Positions 1 to 5,053 of a DNA stretch of 5,053 bases are shown here, piece after piece. The stretch comes from Planctomycetaceae bacterium. Lineage in GTDB: Bacteria > Planctomycetota > Planctomycetia > Pirellulales > Thermoguttaceae. The notes below the pieces were generated by a model. The model was not told the DNA's origin. It did no database searches and saw nothing but the letters and a program-made list of their open reading frames with translations. Position numbers and translations under genes: made by a program. Where the stretch lies: positions 1-5,053 of the forward strand of contig JAIRTV010000542.1 in NCBI GenBank assembly GCA_031254675.1, written 5' to 3'. The stretch's first letter is position 1; the number at the start of each line of letters is the position of its first letter.

Positions 1-201
1 CACAGCACACCGGCAAAAATGGCGTCACACAGTTTTCATCCGGTTCCAACACTTATTGTTTCCGATTTAGCGAGGACGGACGCAACAGAACATTACGGCG
101 AACGCGACGCCGTGTGCGGTGGACTTGGGCATTTCGAAGCGATGTATCTCATGCCGCTTGCGATGGCGCATGCCGGAAGACTTGGAAAATTTGGAGCGTA
201 A
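1..201 (+). CDS. apgM: 2,3-bisphosphoglycerate-independent phosphoglycerate mutase, ApgM type (C-terminal 66 residues, 5' end outside window)
   Basis: Glycolytic and gluconeogenic enzyme that interconverts 3- and 2-phosphoglycerate in the cytoplasm. It belongs to the metal-dependent alkaline phosphatase superfamily. The frame is open from base 1. It begins HSTPAKMASHSFHPVPTL, which matches the end of the family's 'DHSTP' metal-binding motif followed by the 'HSxHPVP' segment. The histidines at visible residues 1 and 13 are the likely metal ligands. The end, with GGLGHFEAMYLMPLAM and then AGRLGKFGA before the stop, is the usual C-terminus of ApgM-type enzymes ('GGLG...LM.LAL..AGRL.KFGA'). The ATG at base 19 is an internal methionine, because the conserved motif starts before it. 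Family assignment is from remembered motifs. A related alkaline-phosphatase-superfamily mutase cannot be excluded, but the tail argues strongly for ApgM. A terminator-like hairpin follows about 30 bases after the stop. Confidence 0.87.
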   Translation, partial: HSTPAKMASHSFHPVPTLIVSDLARTDATEHYGERDAVCGGLGHFEAMYLMPLAMAHAGRLGKFGA

Positions 202-231
202 ATAAATCGAGAGAACTTCTAAAATACAAAA

Positions 232-271
232 TCCGTTGTGTTGTTTGAACGCGGAATACACGGAATTTTTT
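232..271 (+). terminator. Probable intrinsic terminator after apgM
   Basis: TCCGT (232-236) and GTGTT (238-242), separated by one bulged T, pair with AATACACGGA (255-264). This gives ten base pairs, one of them G-U, around a 12-base loop. Six T follow at 266-271. The hairpin lies between the apgM stop and the tRNA gene, where transcription of apgM would be expected to end. Stability was judged by eye only. Confidence 0.5.
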
Positions 272-288
272 ATCTTGTTCTTTTTTTT

Positions 289-370
289 GCGGGCGTGGTG
301 GAATTGGCAGACACGCCGGACTTAGGATCCGGTGCCGAAAGGCTTGGAGGTTCAAATCCTCTCGCCCGTA
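289..370 (+). tRNA. tRNA-Leu(UAG): tRNA-Leu, anticodon UAG
   Basis: A complete class II cloverleaf of 82 bases. The acceptor stem is GCGGGCG (289-295) with CGCCCGT (363-369), whose terminal pair is G-U, and the discriminator base is A370. The D stem is GTG/CAC (298-300/312-314), with the invariant GG at 306-307 in its loop. The anticodon stem is CCGGA/TCCGG (316-320/328-332) with loop CTTAGGA and anticodon TAG at 323-325, reading CUN leucine codons. The long variable arm, GCC-GAAA-GGC (334-343), is typical of leucine tRNAs. The T arm is GGAGG-TTCAAAT-CCTCT (346-362). The 3' CCA is not encoded, since TGT follows A370, so it must be added after transcription. Eight T precede the gene. A weak promoter could be TTGAAC (245-250) with TATCTT (271-276), but the 20-base spacing is long and I do not call it. 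Confidence 0.97.
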
Positions 371-431
371 TGTTTATCCTGATATTTTCAAGCAATGGAT
401 CGGAAATAGGAGTGCAACACTAACGGTTACC

Positions 432-2807
432 ATGAATTTTTCGTCGTCCCCATTGCCAACAATTATTTCTCAAAAACTGCAACGCCTAAAACAAATTCTG
501 CGGATTTATGCAGTTGGGGACGGAATCATCACAACATGTCTGATTATTTTTGTTGTGTTTTGGTGCGATTTGGGATTGGATCGATTTTTTGAATTATCGC
601 AACCGCTGCGACAATTAACGCTTTTTTTGCTGTTGGTGGGACTTGGCTATTGTGTTTGGAAACAGATTATTCGTCGCGGTTGCGCGAAAATTCGGAACGA
701 ACAATTAGCAACCGTCTTCGAACGTTTCACGCCGTCGCTCAATGAAGCATTGATAACCGCCGTCGAACTTACAACGCCAACACAAACAGAAAATGAATTG
801 GAACCGGTGTTGTTACGACAAACCGTTGCGAAAGCCGTTGAAGTCTTACAAAATATTTCTGTTTGGAAATTTTTCCGGTGGAAACGAATCGTTGGGCGGT
901 TAATGTTGATGCTGATGTTGGCGGGAGGCGTTGCTGTTTTTTGCGCAACTTTTACCGAAACTGTTCATACGTGGTTCGCCCGAAATATTCTGCTCGCCAA
1001 TCAGGATTGGCCTCGTCGTTCGCAATTAGTCGTGGAAGGATTCGACGCGCAAAACAAACGAATACGGATTGGACGCGGTGATTCGTTGACGTTGACGGTT
1101 CGGGCAAATACGGCAATGCCGTTGGTTCCTGAAACAATTCGATTGCGACTGGGTTCTCAAGAAAGCGGCTACCGAACCGTTGTACTAGATCAATTTCAAA
1201 CGGAAACGTTGGAAGGAACCGACTGGCGTTTTTTTTCTTACACGTTTACCGAATTGCTTGAAACATTGCCGATCCAAGTTCGCGGCGCCGACTCAACAAT
1301 CAACGATTTATTGGTTGAAGTTGTTCCGCCGCCAATTTTGACGGCGATGACATTGCAACAAAATTTTCCGGAATATCTGCAACGCCCGAATCGAACGATT
1401 GCGGTTAGCGGTCAAATGACTATTCCCGACGGAACTGATCTGACGGTAACGGGAACATCCAGCAAACCGCTCATCAAAGCCGAAACAATTCTTGATCGCG
1501 GTGAACCGATCTTGTTGCAACAAGGTTCGGTTACCGCCCCGTTTGATTCATTAACTTTTTCGCTTCCTAAAATTCGACAGGACACGCTTCTCGAATTTCA
1601 AATTGAAGACATTGATTTTCTGCGAAACCGTCAACCGATTCGGATTCGTTTTGGTGTTGTCAAGGATCAACCGCCAACAATTACGGCGCGGCTTGATGGT
1701 ATTGGGACGGCGGTAACACCCAATGCGGTCTTACCGACTTCCGGCGAAATTACCGACGATAACGGTCTTGCGACGGCGGCGTATCGTTTTGAAATCGAAC
1801 GCGGAAATCAAGATAGCAATTCCGAATCCGCTCCGCCGGACATTCAAACGCCAACAAACACAACCGTATTATCGGAAAATCAAGGATCAGTACCCATCAA
1901 CGGCGTTGAGAATGGGCAAACCGTGTTCCCATTGACGCAAGAATTTCATGTTTCGGCAATTGGCGTTTCGTCCGGCGATAAACTCTCATTGTTTCTTGCC
2001 GCAGCGGATCGATTTAATCTTGACGGTCAAGCAGGACAAACCGGTTTGGGGCAACGATGGACGTTGGATGTTGTTTCGCCGGAACGATTGCAAAGTTTGC
2101 TTGAAGTGCGCGAAATTTCGTTGCGACAACGTTTTGAGGTTGTGATCGGTGAAACAGAACGGACAAGATCGTTGATCGACGAATTTTCGTTGCTCCCGCC
2201 CGAAGAACTTATTCGAGAAACCGAATCGCTTACACCAACCGATGAACCGCTTACCGATGTTGAGACCGAAGAAAAACGTTTAGCGGAATTGGAAGCCAAG
2301 AAAAAAAAGATGTTGGAAACGATTTCCAAAGAACAAGCCGCAACCGGTTTGTACAATATTTCGCGATCATTGCGAGATACGCGGAAGGAAGTTTACGATT
2401 TGCAGACGATTATTGAGTCGTTTGTGTTGATACGCCGCGAAATGGTTAACAACCGGATTTTTTCTGAAGATGCCGAACAACGGCTTGATCGAGGAATTAT
2501 TCGACCGATGCAAGAATTGGTTGACAAGGATTTTCCGGCGATTGATCGGATGATTATTTTTTTGAATGAAACGTTGGAGGTTCGCGACCAACCGCTCCGA
2601 AACACCGCGTTGGAACAACAACAAGCAGTTCTTGAGCAATTTCGTCTTGTGATCGAAAAAATGACAACAATTCGAGATAATATGGTTTCGATGGAAAGTT
2701 TCAATGAAGTCATTGATATTTTACGTGCCATCATCAAACAACACCAACAATTACGCAACGAAACATTAGAAGAAAAAAATAAACGCTTGAAAAATTTACT
2801 CGAATAG
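432..2807 (+). CDS. DUF4175-like membrane-anchored protein with large extracytoplasmic region and helical C-terminus, function unknown
   Basis: 791 residues. Three hydrophobic segments are visible, at about 31-45, 62-79 and 153-173. Basic residues before the first and around 80-88 and 146-155 predict an inside N-terminus and an outward-facing remainder (about 175-791). The middle is beta-rich and repeat-like: DWPRR at 192-196, 'FPEYLQRP' at 312-319 followed by 'IPDGTDLTVTG', and 'KDQPPTI' at 411-417 leading to GIGTAVTP (423-430) and TDDNGLA (441-447). These resemble DUF4175-type proteins that in planctomycetes often sit near MoxR ATPase, DUF58 and von Willebrand genes. From about 550 the chain is charged and probably alpha-helical or coiled-coil, with an acidic then lysine-rich stretch at 605-630. 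No catalytic motif was recognised. ATG 432 is the only ATG, GTG or TTG start in frame after 366. The AGGAG at 408-412 lies 19 bases upstream, too far for a normal ribosome binding site. Here the gene stands alone after a tRNA gene. The family label is moderate and the molecular role unknown. Confidence 0.72.
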   Translation: MNFSSSPLPTIISQKLQRLKQILRIYAVGDGIITTCLIIFVVFWCDLGLDRFFELSQPLRQLTLFLLLVGLGYCVWKQIIRRGCAKIRNEQLATVFERFTPSLNEALITAVELTTPTQTENELEPVLLRQTVAKAVEVLQNISVWKFFRWKRIVGRLMLMLMLAGGVAVFCATFTETVHTWFARNILLANQDWPRRSQLVVEGFDAQNKRIRIGRGDSLTLTVRANTAMPLVPETIRLRLGSQESGYRTVVLDQFQTETLEGTDWRFFSYTFTELLETLPIQVRGADSTINDLLVEVVPPPILTAMTLQQNFPEYLQRPNRTIAVSGQMTIPDGTDLTVTGTSSKPLIKAETILDRGEPILLQQGSVTAPFDSLTFSLPKIRQDTLLEFQIEDIDFLRNRQPIRIRFGVVKDQPPTITARLDGIGTAVTPNAVLPTSGEITDDNGLATAAYRFEIERGNQDSNSESAPPDIQTPTNTTVLSENQGSVPINGVENGQTVFPLTQEFHVSAIGVSSGDKLSLFLAAADRFNLDGQAGQTGLGQRWTLDVVSPERLQSLLEVREISLRQRFEVVIGETERTRSLIDEFSLLPPEELIRETESLTPTDEPLTDVETEEKRLAELEAKKKKMLETISKEQAATGLYNISRSLRDTRKEVYDLQTIIESFVLIRREMVNNRIFSEDAEQRLDRGIIRPMQELVDKDFPAIDRMIIFLNETLEVRDQPLRNTALEQQQAVLEQFRLVIEKMTTIRDNMVSMESFNEVIDILRAIIKQHQQLRNETLEEKNKRLKNLLE

Positions 2808-2864
2808 ACATTGGCGATTGTGATTGGGCAACCCGCATCCTGCTTCGATCATTCGATGTTTTCT

Positions 2865-2908
2865 GAATAAATCCAGATTGGGAAAAATGCTGGGCGATTG
2901 ATTTATTC
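2865..2908. repeat. Inverted repeat GAATAAATC / GATTTATTC upstream of hydS
   Basis: Nine-base perfect arms at 2865-2873 and 2900-2908 are separated by 26 bases. The right arm overlaps the -35 region of the predicted hydS promoter. It could be an operator half-site pair or a weak AT-rich hairpin at the end of the preceding gene. It could also be chance in AT-rich DNA. No clear intrinsic terminator is visible between 2808 and 2920. Confidence 0.35.
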
Positions 2909-2929
2909 TTTCTGAGAAAATGATACAAT
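2898..2929 (+). promoter_or_regulatory. Predicted sigma-70 type promoter of hydS, extended -10
   Basis: TGATACAAT at 2921-2929 is an extended -10 (TG-N-TACAAT, five of six matches to TATAAT). TTGATT at 2898-2903 could serve as a -35 but the spacing is 20 bases, longer than usual. The extended -10 may compensate. Transcription would start near 2936, leaving a leader of about 37 bases before ATG 2973. This suggests that hydS is transcribed independently of the upstream membrane-protein gene. Confidence 0.5.
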
Positions 2930-2972
2930 GAGAGTCCCAACTTTTAATTTTTGACTTTCAACCAATAAATCG

Positions 2973-4757
2973 ATGAGTACCACCAATCCTACTTCGTCCG
3001 GTTCTCATAGTTTTCCGCAAGTTATTTTCGTTAATAAAGCAGTTTGTCGGGATTGTTATCGTTGTGTTCGGGTTTGTCCGGTCAAGGCGATCCAGATGCG
3101 TGATGGTCAGGCTTCTGTTGTGGCGGAACGTTGTATTTCTTGTGGAACTTGTGTTCGGGAATGTCCGCAATCCGCAAAAACGTTTCGAAAAGAACTTGAA
3201 ACGGTAAAACAATTACTCGAATCCGGTAATCGTATTGCTTGTAGTTTAGCGCCGTCTTTTGCCGGATTTTATCCGGAACGGTTACGAAAACGAATCCCTT
3301 CCGTGTTACGACTTCTTGGTTTTTTCCATGTTGCAGAAACGGCAATTGGTGCTTTTTTTGCGGCAAAAGCTTCGGCGCGGTATATCGAAGAGCATGGGCA
3401 TCGCGAACCGGGAATCATTTCCGCTTGTCCTGCTTGTGTTGATTATATTTTGCGATTTCAACCGCAATGGTCGCGTTATATTATTCCGGTTGTTTCGCCT
3501 ATGATTGCGCACGCAAAACATATTCGTTGCCGATTTGGAAGCGACACAAAAGTGGTGTTTATTGGACCTTGTGTTGCCAAAAAAGTCGAAGGACAAAATG
3601 CCGAAAAAGATAGTCATATTGACGCCGTATTAACATTTGACGAATTAAATCAATGGTTGGAGCAAGAAAAAATTGATATTGCCGGTTGCGAAGAAAGCGA
3701 TTTCGATGAGCAACCACGTGGTGCGGCGCGATATTTTCCGTTGGAAGGGGGTTGTGTTAAGACTGCCGGTTGGACGGCGAATTTGTTCGACGAAAATATT
3801 GTAACTGTTAGTGGTTTTGATGATGTTCGACAAGCGTTGGAATCCAGCCGTTCCGGTCAAATTATTGAACCGTTATTTTGTCCTCACGGTTGTACTGGTG
3901 GTCCGGCGGGCGGCAATAAAGAACCGTTTTATGAAATACGATTGAATATTCTTGACTACGCCGGTAATCGTTCAAAAAATTTTGGTGTTGCTCCGCAAAC
4001 CGCTGAACAACTCGCCGAAGAAGAAATTCTCACGCCGGAAGAACAACTTTTTCTTGATACATTAACACATTACTACGACCCGCCAATCATATTGAAACGA
4101 AAAGAGATTACGGAAACTCAAATACGTGATGTGTTTGAAAAAACCGGCAAATCATCGCCTGAACGTCAATATGATTGTGGGTCGTGTGGTTATCCGAGTT
4201 GCCGTGATATGGCGGTGGCGATTATCGAAGGTTTTGCTGAGCCGGAGATGTGTGTTCCGTATTTTCGGCAAGTAGCGGAGCAACGGATTGATCGTGTGAT
4301 TGAAACGAGTCCGAATGGTATTGTTACGCTGGACGAACATCTGAATATTTTGAACATGAATCCGGCGTTTCGTCAATTTTTTCAATGTTCCAATGCTGTT
4401 TGTGGGCGTCCGATTTCCTATTTGATGGATCCTGAACCATTCGAACGCCTTTTGGCGGAGCCGGATAAAAAAGTGGAGATGATTGTGAACCATGAGTCGT
4501 ATCATCTTGTTTGCCATGAAGTTTTGTATTCGCTTCCGGTGGAAAAACAATTTGTCGGAATTTTTATGAACATTACGAAACTTCAAAAAAATGAGACGCA
4601 ACTCGATTATCTTCGCCAGCAAACAATTAAACAGGCTCGTGAATTATTGGAGCAACAAGTTGTGATGGCGGAAACGATTGCGGCATGTCTTGGTGAAAAT
4701 ACTGCGAGAGCCGAATCCTTGCTCGAAAAACTCATGGATCAAGCCGAACAAAAATAA
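2973..4757 (+). CDS. hydS: Putative sensory [FeFe]-hydrogenase (group C/HydS-like) with FeS and PAS domains
   Basis: 594-residue cytoplasmic protein with no signal peptide. Domains in order: two ferredoxin [4Fe-4S] motifs (C25, C28, C31, C35; C54, C57, C60, C64); an iron-hydrogenase large-subunit domain (about 85-335); a four-Cys FeS domain of the PF04060 kind (C402, C405, C410, C427); a PAS domain (about 436-535); and a C-terminal helix (about 537-594). H-cluster motifs: L1 is SACPAC (150-155), L2 GPCVAKKVE (198-206), L3 LFCPHGC (301-307), so all four ligand cysteines (152, 200, 303, 307) are present. The catalytic 'TSCCP' has become SACP, with Ala151 in place of the proton-transfer Cys. Gly198 and Leu301 replace the methionines of catalytic enzymes. 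By homology to HydS-type proteins, I infer that it senses H2 or redox state and signals through PAS and the helix. The tail resembles clostridial relatives and looks complete. ATG 2973 has no clear Shine-Dalgarno. No hydE, hydF or hydG maturase genes lie in the window. A low-rate catalytic role remains possible. Confidence 0.88.
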   Translation: MSTTNPTSSGSHSFPQVIFVNKAVCRDCYRCVRVCPVKAIQMRDGQASVVAERCISCGTCVRECPQSAKTFRKELETVKQLLESGNRIACSLAPSFAGFYPERLRKRIPSVLRLLGFFHVAETAIGAFFAAKASARYIEEHGHREPGIISACPACVDYILRFQPQWSRYIIPVVSPMIAHAKHIRCRFGSDTKVVFIGPCVAKKVEGQNAEKDSHIDAVLTFDELNQWLEQEKIDIAGCEESDFDEQPRGAARYFPLEGGCVKTAGWTANLFDENIVTVSGFDDVRQALESSRSGQIIEPLFCPHGCTGGPAGGNKEPFYEIRLNILDYAGNRSKNFGVAPQTAEQLAEEEILTPEEQLFLDTLTHYYDPPIILKRKEITETQIRDVFEKTGKSSPERQYDCGSCGYPSCRDMAVAIIEGFAEPEMCVPYFRQVAEQRIDRVIETSPNGIVTLDEHLNILNMNPAFRQFFQCSNAVCGRPISYLMDPEPFERLLAEPDKKVEMIVNHESYHLVCHEVLYSLPVEKQFVGIFMNITKLQKNETQLDYLRQQTIKQARELLEQQVVMAETIAACLGENTARAESLLEKLMDQAEQK

Positions 4758-4785
4758 CCGATTTTCGCAAAGAAAAAAAATTGTC

Positions 4786-4813
4786 TTGACTTTCTGTGAT
4801 ATTCTTATGTAAA
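4786..4813 (+). promoter_or_regulatory. Candidate promoter in the gap after hydS, reading rightward
   Basis: TTGACT (4786-4791, five of six matches to the -35 consensus) is followed after 16 bases by TGTAAA (4808-4813, four of six to the -10). It points toward a minus-strand gene with no sense ORF of useful length in between, so it would make either a short non-coding RNA or antisense to the convergent gene. It may be a chance match in AT-rich DNA. Confidence 0.35.
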
Positions 4814-4815
4814 CT

Positions 4816-4830
4816 TTGAATCTCATTCAA
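4816..4830. repeat. Short palindrome TTGAAT-CTC-ATTCAA
   Basis: A perfect six-base inverted repeat with a three-base centre, placed just after the candidate -10, where an operator or the first hairpin of a transcript would lie. A related sequence, ATTCA-C-TGAAT, occurs at 4869-4879. Both are preceded by GAATC-like bases and followed by ATCG, suggesting a repeated element. Low information content, so chance is possible. Confidence 0.35.
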
Positions 4831-4896
4831 TCGTGTTGCATTTTTTGACCGTTGTGTCTTTTGGAATCATTCACTGAATCGAAAGGCGGTCACCCC

Positions 4897-4923
4897 AAAG
4901 AGCAAGCCGGTTTGCGACTTTTT
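4897..4923 (+). terminator. Weak hairpin plus T-run between convergent genes
   Basis: GCAAG (4902-4906) pairs with TTTGC (4911-4915) around a CCGG loop, including one G-U pair. An outer AAAG/CTTT pairing (4897-4900 with 4918-4921) can extend it across a small internal loop. Five T lie at 4919-4923, three of them in the outer stem. The position, just before the end of the convergent minus-strand gene, is right for ending rightward transcription from hydS or from the 4786 promoter. Read leftward it has no good T-run, so it is not a convincing terminator for the minus-strand gene. Confidence 0.35.
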
Positions 4924-4925
4924 CC

Positions 4926-5053
4926 TCACTCCGAAACCGTCGATACGGCAATTTGCATGATCGTTTTTTCCATTTTGTAGTTCGTCAATTCGACATTGCC
5001 GATTTTAACGGTCTGTTTTTTCAGCAGTTTGAAACCGTTCTTCTCGAAAAACG
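4926..5053 (-). CDS. C-terminal fragment of a GNAT-like N-acetyltransferase (5' end outside window)
   Basis: Read on the minus strand from the right edge, the frame is open for 41 residues and then stops at TGA (complement of 4926-4928). The visible peptide begins FFEKNGFKLLKK and contains GNVELTNYKMEKTI. The 'F(F/Y)EKNGF' segment followed by a beta strand ending '(Y/W)xMEK' is the usual end of GNAT-fold acetyltransferases, which move an acetyl group from acetyl-CoA to an amine. The last 11 residues (IMQIAVSTVSE) extend beyond the common 'MEK' ending. The acetyl-CoA-binding motif would lie outside the window, so the substrate and even the enzyme class cannot be confirmed. The gene is convergent with hydS, 168 bases apart. 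Its codons more often end in C (ATC, GTC, TTC, TAC) than those of hydS. Confidence 0.6.
   Translation of the reverse strand, partial: FFEKNGFKLLKKQTVKIGNVELTNYKMEKTIMQIAVSTVSE

Noticed and set aside
19..201. A stand-alone 60-residue gene starting at ATG 19
   Set aside because: The frame is open to base 1 and the conserved HSTP motif begins before the ATG, so this is the end of a longer gene.
67..261. 64-codon minus-strand ORF at the left end
   Set aside because: It lies antisense to the ApgM C-terminus, whose motifs are clear on the plus strand. No recognisable protein features.
349..370. tRNA 3' end as an attachment site for an integrated element
   Set aside because: No second copy of the tRNA 3' end was seen in the window, and no integrase or phage-like gene is present.
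238..423. 61-codon plus-strand ORF running through the tRNA gene
   Set aside because: It is read straight through a complete tRNA-Leu cloverleaf and the peptide resembles nothing known. Chance ORF over an RNA gene.
2027..2356. 109-codon minus-strand ORF opposite the membrane-protein gene
   Set aside because: Serine-rich antisense shadow of the GAA/TCG-rich helical region; no start context or protein motif.
2817..2860. Terminator for the membrane-protein gene
   Set aside because: Only three-base stems such as GGG-CAA-CCC were found and none is followed by a T-run.
4152..4622. 156-codon minus-strand ORF opposite the FeS/PAS part of hydS
   Set aside because: It is antisense to a region with clear domain motifs, is rich in Arg, Asn, Thr and Ile as expected from complementing this codon usage, and shows no domain.
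4833..4877. Short GTG-started reading frame (14 codons) as a leader peptide
   Set aside because: No ribosome binding site, no biased amino-acid run, and no downstream gene on that strand to regulate.

Overview
The window most likely comes from an anaerobic, moderately low-GC member of the Planctomycetota. This is inferred from protein style, not from a marker gene. The large membrane protein has the DUF4175-like layout and 'GIGTAVTP...DDNGL' style segments I associate with Pirellulales-type planctomycetes. The phosphoglycerate mutase end is of the ApgM type. The starts lack well-placed Shine-Dalgarno sequences, which is also common in that phylum. The phylum call is about 60% sure.

Layout, left to right: (1) the 3' end of an ApgM-type cofactor-independent phosphoglycerate mutase (1-201, +), followed by a plausible intrinsic terminator; (2) a complete class II tRNA-Leu(UAG) gene (289-370, +); (3) a 791-residue membrane-anchored DUF4175-like protein with a large extracytoplasmic part and a helical C-terminus (432-2807, +); (4) a 165-base gap with an extended -10 promoter and an inverted repeat; (5) a 594-residue putative sensory [FeFe]-hydrogenase with two [4Fe-4S] ferredoxin motifs, an H-cluster domain, a four-Cys FeS domain, a PAS domain and a C-terminal helix (2973-4757, +); (6) a 168-base gap with a promoter-like element, short palindromes and a weak hairpin plus T-run; (7) the C-terminal 41 residues of a minus-strand, GNAT-like acetyltransferase running off the right edge (4926-5053).

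The genes do not form an obvious pathway. The first three are housekeeping or envelope genes. The hydrogenase appears to have its own promoter and is probably a single-gene transcription unit facing a convergent neighbour. The most interesting item is the hydrogenase. All four cysteines expected to hold the H-cluster are present, but the proton-transfer cysteine of catalytic enzymes is Ala, and the methionines flanking the cluster are replaced. With the PAS domain, this points to H2 sensing rather than bulk H2 turnover. The phosphatase or kinase partners often found beside clostridial relatives are not in this window.
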